DNA from: DASVTR01 sp033855775
Lineage (GTDB): Bacteria; Acidobacteriota; Blastocatellia; Pyrinomonadales; Pyrinomonadaceae
Reading direction: 5' to 3'
DNA length: 49,591 nucleotides
Assembly: GCA_033855775.1 (NCBI GenBank)
Contig: JAWVFT010000069.1
Location: 1-49,591, forward strand
Below the pieces are notes generated by a model. The model was not told where the DNA came from and did no database searches. It saw only the letters and a program-made list of their open reading frames with translations. A program made the translations under genes and the position numbers. Below, piece by piece: positions 1-8,800 of this stretch; within the stretch, counting starts at the first letter, position 1, and the number at the start of each line of letters is the position of its first letter.

Positions 1-611
1 ACGGGCGGGCGAAACTTGATCTCTTGCGTGCTCGCGTGTTGCATACAAACTAAGTGAAAGCTGCTTTGATGATTGGGGCCGAGTCTGGCTCTAGACCACT
101 TGGTTGCACCAAATCTGCGGATGAACCATACATAACAGCGATTATCGGACTCGTGGTATGTTTCCGTAGCAGTCATGAGCAATCGCACTTGCGGCGATTC
201 TTACGTTCCAGCTAACGGTCTACGATTGTGGACATGACTGTCTCTTGAAAGAGACAGCAAGCGCCTACACGGCCCGTCGCTCCTCTGATAAGCCAAACAA
301 ACTTCGCATGAGAAGATTGGCATGCCCGTTGCTGATTGACGGGACAGGTCTTGATTTTAGTGCGCGAGCCTTTCGTCTTGCACGCCTCATTTGCGTGTCC
401 GCCACGCGATGACTCCGCCGCTTCGTTTGAACGAGCGGCAGACACCCGAAGAGAATTGCAACGCCGCAATTTAATGCATCCGAGATAAAACTTCCGGCAG
501 ACCTTGAGTTGGCGCTAAAGCCACTCTTACGAACCTTGCTCGACGCTTTCAACTTGCTAGAGCAACCTTTTCTCTGCCGGGCCGCAACTCCCACAAAAAG
601 AAGGAGACATT
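1..611. other. Left-edge region without a recognisable gene
   Basis: No reading frame here looks like a real protein. The frames on either strand are short and of low complexity, and those entering from the left edge on the plus strand stop within about 55 nt. I see no tRNA or rRNA. The stretch contains an 18-bp perfect palindrome (239-256) and ends with a strong Shine-Dalgarno sequence (AAGGAG, 601-606) for the protease gene. It probably carries the protease promoter, but I could not single out a convincing -35/-10 pair. Confidence 0.6.
239..256. repeat. 18-bp perfect palindrome
   Basis: TGTCTCTTGAAAGAGACA is its own reverse complement. As RNA it would form only a short 6-bp stem with a 6-nt loop, so a protein-binding operator is as likely as a hairpin. 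It lies about 355 bp upstream of the protease start and no other gene is nearby. Confidence 0.4.
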
Positions 612-2804
612 ATGAGCGCTCAAAAGAAATATAAGGTGAAGGCGGAAACTGATTACGCTTACACCAATAAATTTAATAAGAAGGCGATACAGTTTTCGCC
701 CAAGTCAGACGAGGTTGTCGCCACTTTCCAGCCGCAGCCGAGCGAAGAGGCCGCGCTGGCGACGATGCGCGCGACATCGCTGGCCGTGAGTCAAGGGATT
801 AACTATGCGCGCGGCTTTGCTGTGTTCCACGTCGCGCCCACGCAGGGCTTTGCCGCTGTGACGAAATCGCTCGCGGCTCAGCCGGAGATCGCCAACGCGA
901 TTCCGGCGATGATTGATGACGAAGGCTTGACCAGATATTTTCTGCCCGACGAGTTTACGGTGCAGTTCAAAGATGGAGTCAAGAAGGAAGAGGCGGAGAA
1001 AATCATCAAGTCGAAGAAAAGCCAGATTGTCGTCGAGCAGCGCACACCCGGCTACTACACGCTGGCGGTGCCGCAAGGCAAAGGACTCTTTGAAACACTG
1101 CGGGAGTTTTCAAAGCTCTCGCAAATCGCGTTCGCGGAGCCGAGCGAAGCGGGCTTCAATGACGCGCTCGCTTATATTCCAGACGACCCGGACTTTCCAA
1201 AGCTCTGGGGCTTGCACAACACAGGGCAATCCGTGAACGGCGTCACAGGCACAGCCGATGCCGATATTGACGCGGCGGAAGCATGGGACATTACCAGAGG
1301 CCACCCGGACGTTATCATGTCCATCATCGACACAGGGGCCGACTTGAACCATCCAGACCTGACGGCCAACTTTCTGCCGAGGGGCGCGGAAGACTGGGAC
1401 TTTGCCGACGCCGCCGACAAGGTTCCTGACGACCTGGACCATCACGGCACGCATGTCGCCGGGACAACGGCGGCGGTTGATAACACAACCGGAGTCATCG
1501 GCGTCGCTTCAAAGTGCAGGATTATGCCGCTGCGCGTGAACCTGACGAGCGGCATGAATCAGAATCGCGCCGACGCCATCAATTACGTGGCGGCTCAGGC
1601 CGTGGCCAATCCGACCCGTCGTTATGTCATCAATTGCAGTTGGAAGATGAGCGGCGACATAGCGGCTGTGCATAACGCCATCATCAACGCCGTGAACCAC
1701 AACGTCGTGGTCGTCTTCGCCGCGGGCAACGCCGCCAGCGACATAGATGTGACGCCTCAATATCCGGCGGTCTATCCAGAGGTGATAGCAGTGGTCGCCA
1801 CAGACCAGAAGGACAAGAAGGCTTCGTTCTCCAACTATGGAACTAAGGCCGACGTGTCCGCGCCGGGCGTCAACATCTACTCGACAATCCCGGACGACAC
1901 CTACGCATTCTTCGACGGCACCTCAATGGCTTCGCCGCACGTGACCGGACTGGCCGGGCTGATTTGGTCGCGCAACCGCGCCTTGACCAACCTGCAAGTG
2001 CGCGCGATTATCGAAAGCACTTGCGATAACATAGACGCCTTGAATCCGGGTTTCGCGGGCAAGCTTGGGAAAGGCCGCATCAACGCTCTCAAGGCTCTGA
2101 ACGCGACGCCGTTGCCCGCCATCGGTTTTCAAGTCACGCGGAAATTCCCTTTCCCGCAGTTGAACAACGGCTCAAGCTCAGGGCTGTCGTATGCGCGCCT
2201 CGTTCGCATCCTGCTCGTGTTCAGACCGGCCCTGTTGTTTTTGACGCAGCAGCCGCAATCCGAGAAGGTCTACTTCTTAGACCCCGGCACGGGCGCGGTG
2301 CTGAAGTCCGTTGACCCTGTGGCGAACGATACTATCGGCAGTCTGGAATGGGACGGAGCCAACATGCGCGTCGCCAACGTGACGACAGGCTCCGGCTCAA
2401 TCAACGCGATTGACCCGCAAACGGGCGCGCAAGTCGGGACGATTCCTGCGCCCGCCGGACGCGGCGAAGGACTCGCCTACGATGGAACGTTTCTTTACTA
2501 TTCAACCATCACGCGCGTCTATGTTCTTAAGCCGACCACGGGCGCAATCGTCCGTTCGTTCCCGCCTCCGGGCGGCTCCTGTCGCGCGCTGACCTTCGGC
2601 CTCGGCCATCTGTTCAGCGGCAACTCGACGACAGGCGTTATCACTGTCTTCGACCCGAACACGCTCGTCGTGCGCGGCACGATTAACGCCCCCGGCGGAG
2701 GCACGGCCAGAGTCGAGGGCTTGGCCTTCAACCCTTCGACCAGCGAACTCTTCATCGCCAACCAGAGCGAGAATCGCATCTACGTTGGACAGGTCACGCT
2801 CTAA
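612..2804 (+). CDS. Subtilisin-like (S8) serine protease with C-terminal beta-propeller
   Basis: This is a 730-aa peptidase S8 family protein. The catalytic triad is visible: Asp240 (SIIDTGADLNHPDL), His278 in HGTHVAG, and Ser438 in GTSMASPHV, with Asn373 (AAGN) as the oxyanion residue. Residues 1-185 look like a long propeptide or inhibitor-type region. The protease domain covers about 195-500. Residues about 540-730 form a YncE/NHL-like propeller with repeated 'DPxTGxxxxxI' strands. The start is fixed by AAGGAG five bases before the ATG. The N-terminus (MSAQKKYKVK) is lysine-rich with no signal peptide, which is unusual for an S8 protease, so the protein is either cytoplasmic or exported by another route. 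The gene stands alone on the plus strand and ends at a strong hairpin facing the patatin gene. Confidence 0.93.
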   Translation: MSAQKKYKVKAETDYAYTNKFNKKAIQFSPKSDEVVATFQPQPSEEAALATMRATSLAVSQGINYARGFAVFHVAPTQGFAAVTKSLAAQPEIANAIPAMIDDEGLTRYFLPDEFTVQFKDGVKKEEAEKIIKSKKSQIVVEQRTPGYYTLAVPQGKGLFETLREFSKLSQIAFAEPSEAGFNDALAYIPDDPDFPKLWGLHNTGQSVNGVTGTADADIDAAEAWDITRGHPDVIMSIIDTGADLNHPDLTANFLPRGAEDWDFADAADKVPDDLDHHGTHVAGTTAAVDNTTGVIGVASKCRIMPLRVNLTSGMNQNRADAINYVAAQAVANPTRRYVINCSWKMSGDIAAVHNAIINAVNHNVVVVFAAGNAASDIDVTPQYPAVYPEVIAVVATDQKDKKASFSNYGTKADVSAPGVNIYSTIPDDTYAFFDGTSMASPHVTGLAGLIWSRNRALTNLQVRAIIESTCDNIDALNPGFAGKLGKGRINALKALNATPLPAIGFQVTRKFPFPQLNNGSSSGLSYARLVRILLVFRPALLFLTQQPQSEKVYFLDPGTGAVLKSVDPVANDTIGSLEWDGANMRVANVTTGSGSINAIDPQTGAQVGTIPAPAGRGEGLAYDGTFLYYSTITRVYVLKPTTGAIVRSFPPPGGSCRALTFGLGHLFSGNSTTGVITVFDPNTLVVRGTINAPGGGTARVEGLAFNPSTSELFIANQSENRIYVGQVTL

Positions 2805-2839
2805 GCTTGAGTATCGTCACGCTCTAAGGTTGAAGTATC
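2793..2839 (+). repeat. Imperfect tandem duplication spanning the protease stop codon
   Basis: The 23-nt segment 2793-2815, which contains the last codons and the TAA stop, is followed directly by a near copy at 2816-2839 (GTCACGCTCTAAG, then G/C-TTGA(A)GTATC). The second copy puts another TAA just downstream. It looks like a local slippage or duplication event and leaves the reading frame intact. Confidence 0.7.
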
Positions 2840-2858
2840 AAACTTGACGCTTGCGCGT

Positions 2859-2918
2859 CAAACGATGAGAGGCGACGGAAAGCTCGTGCCATAGCTTTCC
2901 GTCGCCTCTCATCGTTTG
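2859..2918. terminator. Perfect 26-bp stem-loop, probable bidirectional terminator
   Basis: Bases 2859-2884 pair perfectly with 2893-2918 around an 8-nt loop (CGTGCCAT). The stem is G+C-rich in the middle with an A-rich start and a T-rich end (CGTTTG), so it reads as a terminator-like structure on both strands. It sits between the convergent ends of the protease gene (+) and the patatin gene (-). A smaller hairpin (TTGACGC / GCGTCAA, 2844-2861) overlaps its left foot. Uninterrupted U-tracts are short, so termination efficiency is inferred. Confidence 0.65.
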
Positions 2919-2985
2919 TTAGAACGGCTCTGTTCAGTCGAAAGAAAGTCTCGATGCGACTCTAATCGGTTAGACGAGAAAGTCG

Positions 2986-4188
2986 CTATCCGATGCCCTG
3001 CTGCGGATACGGAAAGCCCGCGGGCGGAGGCAGAGCCGTGTCCACATGTCTACGCAGCCCGGCGTCGCAGATGGCGTAGCCCCAGTTAATCAACTGCTCC
3101 TGCGTCTCCGGTTCCAGCCGTTGTAATCGTGTCCCGACGTTCGCCAGCTTGATGGTCTTTTCCAGCGGACAGTTCAAGGCGCCTTGCACGGCATACTTGG
3201 CGATGTCAGACCTGATGCCCCAGTAAGTTCCCTTCCGCGTGCCGAGCTTGTAAGAAGCGATGACCTGCCGTTTGCGCAGGCTGCGCACTTGATTGTCTAT
3301 GATGAAAAGCACGCGCAAGGTGTGGCGCACCCAATCCTTCTTCGGCTCAGGCTCAGGCTCAAGATTCCCTCCGCCGTCGCTCACCAGCACCGTCTTGTAT
3401 CGCTTCCATGCCGTCTCAAGACCCAGATTGTCGTAGACACCGCCGTCGGTTAAAACGACATCGGTGGTGAACGGCTCGCGCTGTAGCTTGGCCGGATGCG
3501 TTTCGGTAAAGAGTCCGGGTTCCAACTCCATTTCGAGCGGCGAAAGCACAGGCGGGAAAGCGGACGAAGCCGCCACCGCGACCGCCAATTCAATCTTCGG
3601 ATTCTTCACTTCGCCGACTTGCCAGTCGCGCATGTACGGCTTGGCGAATCGCCACAGGCTGCCGGACTGAACGTTGGTGGCGTTGATGATAAAGCTCGGC
3701 ATGTCTGGAATGTCTTGCAGGGTCTTGTCGCCGAACAGATGTTTGCGATAAGCGTTCGTGACTTTATCTCCGATGCTGCCGGGCATCAACGCGCCGCTGA
3801 CGACGGAGCCGACATCAATCGTCTTGCCGCCAAGCTGCCGGATTGGCTCAACGATGGAGGCATTGAATTGCTGCCCGACGTTCGCGCCGTCAAAGCCAAG
3901 TTTAGCCCAGTTCATGGCGAGCACGGCGGCGGTGATGGAGCCGCCCGACACGCTGGAAATGCGGTGGAGTTTCGGCAGATAACCGAGTTCGTTCAGTCGC
4001 CAGAGCGCGCCCAGATGAAAGAGCATGGCGCGATAGCCTCCGCCGGAGAGACACAGGGCTATCCCGTCAATGAGTTTTCCGCCTTGCTCGCCCGGCGTCG
4101 CCGCCACAGGCTCAAGCGCGCTGGCCGGGTCAATCGTCGCTTCATCTGTTTCCTGCGTTGCGTCTGTCGGCTGTAGCTCGTCTGTCAT
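2986..4188 (-). CDS. Patatin-like phospholipase
   Basis: This 400-aa protein has the patatin fold. The glycine-rich oxyanion motif is CLSGGGYRA (about residues 46-54). The nucleophile region is ISSVSGGS, with Ser81 as the probable nucleophile, and the catalytic dyad partner is Asp248 in TDGGVYDNLG. Family members hydrolyse acyl ester bonds of phospholipids or other lipids. The usual GxSxG reads SVSGG here, with Ser in place of the first Gly, as in a subset of bacterial members. There is no signal peptide; the first 40 residues are acidic and disordered-looking. The start is backed by AAGGAG five bases upstream. It is the last gene of the long minus-strand run. Whether it is functionally tied to the RHS locus is open. 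Confidence 0.9.
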   Translation of the reverse strand: MTDELQPTDATQETDEATIDPASALEPVAATPGEQGGKLIDGIALCLSGGGYRAMLFHLGALWRLNELGYLPKLHRISSVSGGSITAAVLAMNWAKLGFDGANVGQQFNASIVEPIRQLGGKTIDVGSVVSGALMPGSIGDKVTNAYRKHLFGDKTLQDIPDMPSFIINATNVQSGSLWRFAKPYMRDWQVGEVKNPKIELAVAVAASSAFPPVLSPLEMELEPGLFTETHPAKLQREPFTTDVVLTDGGVYDNLGLETAWKRYKTVLVSDGGGNLEPEPEPKKDWVRHTLRVLFIIDNQVRSLRKRQVIASYKLGTRKGTYWGIRSDIAKYAVQGALNCPLEKTIKLANVGTRLQRLEPETQEQLINWGYAICDAGLRRHVDTALPPPAGFPYPQQGIG

Positions 4189-4247
4189 GTTCGCTCCTTC
4201 AGATAGTTGTCTGAGAACGCAGAGGATTTTATCTTGCGTGCGGAGCG

Positions 4248-4283
4248 TCGCGCCAGCTTTTTCACGTCAAGCAACTGGCGCGA
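4248..4283. repeat. 9-bp inverted repeat between two minus-strand genes
   Basis: TCGCGCCAG (4248-4256) pairs perfectly with CTGGCGCGA (4275-4283) around an 18-nt A/T-rich loop. It lies between the small secreted-protein gene and the patatin gene, both minus strand. No T-tract follows in either direction, so it could be a weak terminator, a leader hairpin or an operator. Confidence 0.35.
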
Positions 4284-4330
4284 ACGATTGACGAGGGGCG
4301 CGTCTTCAAGTCCAACAGATGGAAGACGAG

Positions 4331-4795
4331 CTATTTTGCTTGAAGCGTAGACGTAGTTTGACGGGCGGCGCGCAGCTTCTTCATCAGGCTGTCCGTAATC
4401 TTTCCTTCGACCGTGCCGCCGATGGAATTGACACGCCCGCTGGCTATGACCCTGCTTGTTTTCGGGTCGAGCACGCTGTAGATGAAGCTCGTGGTGAACG
4501 CTTTGCGCCCGACCTCTATGATTAAATCGGCGTCCGTCTCATCTCGCGTAACCGCCATCTCCCACTGCTGAAATTCGTCCTGCTGCAACAGTGAATTTTC
4601 CAAAGCGGTCGGCTTAAAGTAGACGGACCTGGCGCGGATGAAGATGGTGCGCGCGTTTCGCAGCGTCTCATTAGGACTGGCGGCGCGGGCAAATTCGTTC
4701 TGCATGACGCTTTCCGCGCGAGCCGCCGTCGCAGGAAGCGGACTAAGGCAAAGGATAAAGAGCAGCGTCAATGCGCGGCAGTTCTTCTGACTCAT
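4331..4795 (-). CDS. Small secreted protein of unknown function
   Basis: This is a 154-aa protein I cannot assign to a named family. I start it at the ATG at 4795 because it opens directly into a signal peptide (MSQKNCRALTLLFILCLS, cut near AAARAES). The open frame upstream of it encodes 55 residues with no domain character. The mature part is alpha/beta-like and ends with a basic tail. Its middle (DADLIIEVGRKAFTTSFIY, then 'DPKTSRVIASGRV') looks like a compact periplasmic domain in which a polypeptide strand is repeated around an 'ADL-V' and 'ASG-V' core. It lies 106 nt after the small carboxypeptidase-regulatory-like gene and 142 nt before patatin on the same strand, so co-transcription is possible. 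Confidence 0.7.
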   Translation of the reverse strand: MSQKNCRALTLLFILCLSPLPATAARAESVMQNEFARAASPNETLRNARTIFIRARSVYFKPTALENSLLQQDEFQQWEMAVTRDETDADLIIEVGRKAFTTSFIYSVLDPKTSRVIASGRVNSIGGTVEGKITDSLMKKLRAARQTTSTLQAK

Positions 4796-4873
4796 AAATA
4801 GTGACTCCAATTCGAGCGAATTTATCAAACAACCGCCGAGTGTAGAGTCAACCGGCTGCGTCGCGCATGAGCC

Positions 4874-4899
4874 ATGTGATAGTTTGTGAACTGTCACAT
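4874..4899 (-). repeat. 11-bp hairpin just after the stop codon
   Basis: ATGTGATAGTT (4874-4884) pairs with AACTGTCACAT (4889-4899) around TGTG, with one G-U wobble. On the minus strand it begins 2 nt after the TAG of the small carboxypeptidase-regulatory-like gene. It has no T-tract, so it may stabilise the 3' end or attenuate transcription rather than terminate it. Confidence 0.4.
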
Positions 4900-4901
4900 C
4901 C

Positions 4902-5321
4902 CTACAGAGAGCCCGCGGGGTCGGGCGGCGGCTCGCTGGAATCAATCGAGATGATGTCATCGGCAGAGCCGGCTTCCAACGTAAACTTTAACTCCTGCGA
5001 ATCGCCCGTCGCTAAGCGCAGGTTCGTCACGACAATGGTTTTGAAGCCCGCCGTCTCCACTTTGATTTGGTAGACGCCGGGACTCAGCCCGCCGATGTTG
5101 TAGTCGCCGGAGCTATTGACTGAGACGGGCTGCGCGCTCTGGTCGCTTCCCTGCAAGACGGCGGAAAGGTGAGAGCCTGAAACGGCGGCCCCGTCGGAAT
5201 CCGACACAGTGCCATGAAGGCTGGCCGTGCCGTCCTGAGCGAAGGCCAGCATCGAATAACTCAACAAGCAGCAGATTCCCAATCCGCGTATCAGCCATCT
5301 CGAACGTAAATTCTTAAACAT
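4902..5321 (-). CDS. Small secreted carboxypeptidase-regulatory-like domain protein
   Basis: This 139-aa protein has a signal peptide (LGICCLLSYSMLAFAQDG) followed by one carboxypeptidase regulatory-like (Ig/prealbumin-like) beta-sandwich. Typical signatures are 'LHGTVSDSDGAAVSG', 'SVNSSGDYNIGGLSPGVYQI' and 'VETAGFKTIVV'. Such a domain alone has no catalytic activity and usually serves in adhesion or as a module in larger surface proteins. The start has AGGAG eight bases upstream, and this ribosome-binding site overlaps the stop of the degenerate RHS-related fragment before it. The C-terminal tail is acidic and proline-rich. The domain type recurs about 13 times in the giant protein at the head of the same strand run. 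Confidence 0.8.
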   Translation of the reverse strand: MFKNLRSRWLIRGLGICCLLSYSMLAFAQDGTASLHGTVSDSDGAAVSGSHLSAVLQGSDQSAQPVSVNSSGDYNIGGLSPGVYQIKVETAGFKTIVVTNLRLATGDSQELKFTLEAGSADDIISIDSSEPPPDPAGSL

Positions 5322-5332
5322 AACTGTGGCTC

Positions 5333-5463
5333 CTATGCTTTTCTAAAGACCTCTGCGAATCTATAGCGAGCGCGCATTTCGGCTATACGCTTTCGCGCCG
5401 CCGGAGCTTCTCCTTCATCTTCACACGCCTTCGTCTCTCGCTTGCGCCGGGGAAAGGCTCTCA
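5333..5463 (-). pseudogene. Remnant of an RHS C-terminal (pre-toxin) cassette
   Basis: Right after the immunity gene, one minus-strand frame reads a short peptide containing AARKRIAEMRARYRFAE and ends at TAG (5333-5335). It matches the pre-toxin region of the RHS protein upstream (AARQRIAETRARYGFNE). At the DNA level, 5357-5401 is identical to 6341-6385 at 40 of 45 positions. The homology continues weakly to the N-terminal side (ED..EA). There is no start codon with a ribosome-binding site of its own. It is best read as a leftover of a displaced or duplicated toxin cassette. Confidence 0.55.
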
Positions 5464-5898
5464 GGTTTTGTGCGGGTCAAAGATGCCCGCGATTAAGTCG
5501 CCATCGCGGAAGCGATAGTCCGTCTTGAAAGTTAAAGGAAATATCGGAGCCTTTTCGTCTCCAATCGCGGCGCGCAATTCAGCCAGCGTTTGTTCGGCAA
5601 TGTCCGGCATGTGCAGGAACACATGCTTATTGAAGTTGAACTCCATGTCGCCGACGTTGAGAGCGACGCCGTAGACATCAACGTCGGCCACGACATGCCC
5701 TTTGAAGTGAAGCCCGTTTGGAGTCAGGAAGTCCGCTTTAACCATTAGGGCGTCGGTATCGTCGGGCAGCCCATCAGTATCCAGCACCGGACTCAACACG
5801 TCTTCATCTTCTGCATCTTCCGCCAAAGCCCACACGGGAAACTGCTCGAAGTGTTCCGGCCTCAGTTCGCCGAGCTTAATCCTTACTATATTTTCCAT
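5461..5898 (-). CDS. Putative immunity protein for the RHS toxin
   Basis: This 145-aa cytoplasmic-type protein lies directly downstream of the RHS gene and overlaps it by 23 nt, the usual arrangement of a toxin-immunity pair. It has no signal peptide or membrane segment. It is strongly acidic (for example ALAEDAEDEDVLSPV and LPDDTDA), which would suit binding to the lysine/arginine-rich toxin domain. I do not recognise a named immunity family. The motif 'FEQFPVWALAEDAEDED' near the N-terminus is the most distinctive piece. The ATG at 5898 has AAGG four bases upstream and a stronger AAGGAGG at a long 13-nt spacing. Both lie inside the last toxin codons, so translation is probably coupled to the toxin. 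The function is inferred from position and charge, not from homology. Confidence 0.72.
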   Translation of the reverse strand: MENIVRIKLGELRPEHFEQFPVWALAEDAEDEDVLSPVLDTDGLPDDTDALMVKADFLTPNGLHFKGHVVADVDVYGVALNVGDMEFNFNKHVFLHMPDIAEQTLAELRAAIGDEKAPIFPLTFKTDYRFRDGDLIAGIFDPHKT

Positions 5899-8800
5899 AC
5901 TGCCTTAACAACCTCCTTGCTTCTGCCTTTCCAGCCTTCGGCACAACCACTATCTTTCGCCCTCCTTCGATGGGCTTGAATTTCTTTAAGTATTCCTTGA
6001 ATATTTTCGGGTCGCTGAGGCTCACACGGGTAATCGGTATCTCTTTGATGCCGGCGCTCTGGTATGCCAGCAGACGACGATTATCCAGCGACCACAAATT
6101 GCCGTTTTGCTCGAACACTTTAATCGGAGTTATCTCTTCCGCTAAACCCGGTCGAGCTTTTAACTCCGCAATCGTGTCGTTGATATTCCGCCCGTCGCTG
6201 AAAATCGGATTCGCTGTGTCCTGACTGAACCGTATATCTTCAGGATTGGCTCTCTCTAATGCAGAAGCTTCCTCAGCCAGATTCGCGGCTTCGCCCTCTG
6301 CCTTGCGAGACATGCCGACGATGTTGTCGGTGGCCTCGTTGAATCCATAGCGAGCGCGCGTTTCCGCTATTCGCTGTCGCGCCGCTTCCATGAAATCTTC
6401 GACCCGCCGCCCGCTGCGGCTGGCTTCGATGACCTCTTCGGCAGCTTGCTCGGCCTTGCTCACGCCTGAGCGCAGATGAGTCGCCTCTTCCAACGCTGTG
6501 AGCGCGCCCTTTTCCTTGCTCACTATCTCGGCGGTGGTCGTCAGAGCGCGCCGCGTGGTGTTGGCCAGATGGCTGCCTTCTTCGATGACCTCCGCCGTCG
6601 AACGCCCGATGCGGCCAAGCCTCGCCAACGGCTGTAGCGCTTCCAGCGCCGGCGCGAAATCCATCGCCAGCATCGTCGCTTCAAATACCCATCGCTTAAC
6701 GCTCAGTTGTTCCAGCGTCACGGGGTCTGAGGCGGTAAAGGTGCGGTAAGCTCCGCCGACCGGCGTGTAGTTGACAAGGGCTTCGCTCAGGCTATAGTCC
6801 TGCGGGCGTCGCGTCCCGGCGCGAATCTCCGAGTTCTGCTCGTAGCTGCTGATGGCGACGCCGATGGCGAGGGCGATGAGGAACGGAATCAGAATCGGGA
6901 TATGGCCCGACGGGTCTGTAAAGCTATTGGGATTGCCTTGCGCGTAAGCATAACGATTAAGCGAGGCAGGCTCGTCCACGCCGCCCGCGAGGCTGTCTTG
7001 CTGGATGAAGTTGCCCATATTCGGGGCGTAGTATCTTTCGCCGTTGCCGAGCGGCATCAGCCCGCTCTCGCTATCCACACGCTGCCCCGTGTAGCCGATG
7101 GCGTTGACGCTTGAGCCGCTCGACCCCATGGCTGCGCCCCATGCGTCGTACTCGTAAGAAGCCGTCAGGCTGCTCGTGCTGCCGCGTTGGGCCAGCGCCG
7201 TCACGGAGCCGAGGGCGTCCGTGAAGTTATAGCGTTCCCCTTCGCCGCCAAACTCGCTGCGGATAATCTCGCCTGCGCCCATCACGTAGCGATTGAGAAA
7301 CTGGTTGTTGGCGCCGTACTCGTTGACGACCTGCCCGGCCCCGTAGACATACTCCGTCAAGTTCGCGCCGACTTTCTTCGAGAGCCTGTGACGCTCGAAG
7401 TCGTAGTCGTAGCTCGCCGTCTCCTGCCCTGCGCCGTTGACGATGCGCCGCAACTGGTCGCGGCAGTCATGCTCGTAAGAGACAGCCGGTTGGCCGTTCT
7501 GCTTGACCGAACTGAGATTGCCGTTGTTGTCGTAAGAGTAGACGTACTGGTCGCTGCCCGTCGTCAAATTGGTCAGACGGTTCAGGGCGTCAAACTGCGA
7601 CGTGCTGGTGCTGAGCGGGCTGTCCGTGGTCTGGCTTGATTCGGTCGTGACGCCCTGCTCGCTGGTCGAGAGCGTCACGGTCTTGACGCGATCCTGCGCG
7701 GTCGCCGTCAGGCGATTTCCGGCGGCATCGTAGCCGAAGCCGGTGATGTGCGTTGAGCTATCGGTGTAGCTCGCGGTCTGCCCGGCAGCAGGGTTGGCCG
7801 GGCGCGGCTGTCCGGGCGCGGCGTAGGAAGCGTTGGTCAGGCGGTCGAGCAAATCGTAGGCGTAAGCGTTCGTGCGCGCCGCCTGGCCGTTGAGCTTCTT
7901 CGTCTCCGTCTCGCGGTTGGAGTTCGCATCATAGGTATAGACGAACTGCTGCGTCTGGGCCTGCGCGCCGGAGCCGATGGTGTTCGTCACCTGCGTCAGA
8001 CGGTCGGCATTGTCATACGCGTATTCGCGCCGCATGTCCGAGCCGTAGTCAACGCTTTGCAGCAGCCCGTCCGCGTGCCATGTGTAAGTGGCCGAGCCGT
8101 TCGGCATCGTCACGGTCTGCAAGCGATTGTGCGCGTCGTAGCTGTAGGAGGTCTGCTTCTGCTGCGAGTCTTTGAGGCTCGTCAGATTGTTGGCCGCGTC
8201 GTAGCCGTAGGTAACGGTGCGATTGAACGGGTCGGTCGTCGTCTTCAGCCGGTCGCGCGCGTCGTAGGAGCGAGCGTAGGCCCGCTTCGTTGAAGCGTCG
8301 AGTCGTTCTTCAACGCTCGTCAGGTTGCTTTCGGGGTCATAGCCGAAGGTGTAGCCGAGCGGCCCCGCTGCGCCGCTCGTGTTGCTGTAGGAGAGCGACT
8401 GCGGGCGGTCGAGTTCGTCGTGAACAATCGTCGTCTGCTGGCTCTTCGGGTCTGTGATGGAGTTGCGGTTGCCGTCCGCATCGTAGCCGTAAGTGGTGAT
8501 GAGATTCTGCGGCTGCGTGGTTTGCCGCACGCGATTCAAAGCGTCGTAGTCGTAAGCGACCGTGTGATTGAGCGCGTCTTTGACGGCCTTCAAATTCTGC
8601 GCGTCGTCGTAAGTGAACTCCCAGATGCCAGATTTGGCATCCGTGATTTTCTTCAAAGAGCCGAGCGCGTTGTATTCATAAAGCGTCTTGTAGGCGGCGC
8701 CCTTCGGGTCTGTCTTCTCCAGCAACAGACCTTCGCCGTCGTAGCGCGTGGCCGTCGGATTTCCTTCGCCGTCCGTGCGCGACCTCGGATGATTCAACTC

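Noticed and set aside
3496..4176. 226-codon plus-strand frame opposite patatin
   Set aside because: The patatin frame carries all family motifs; this frame has none.
4875..4898. CRP-type site (TGTGA ... TCACA)
   Set aside because: The spacer is 14 bp rather than the 6 bp of CRP sites, and the position after a stop codon suggests a hairpin.
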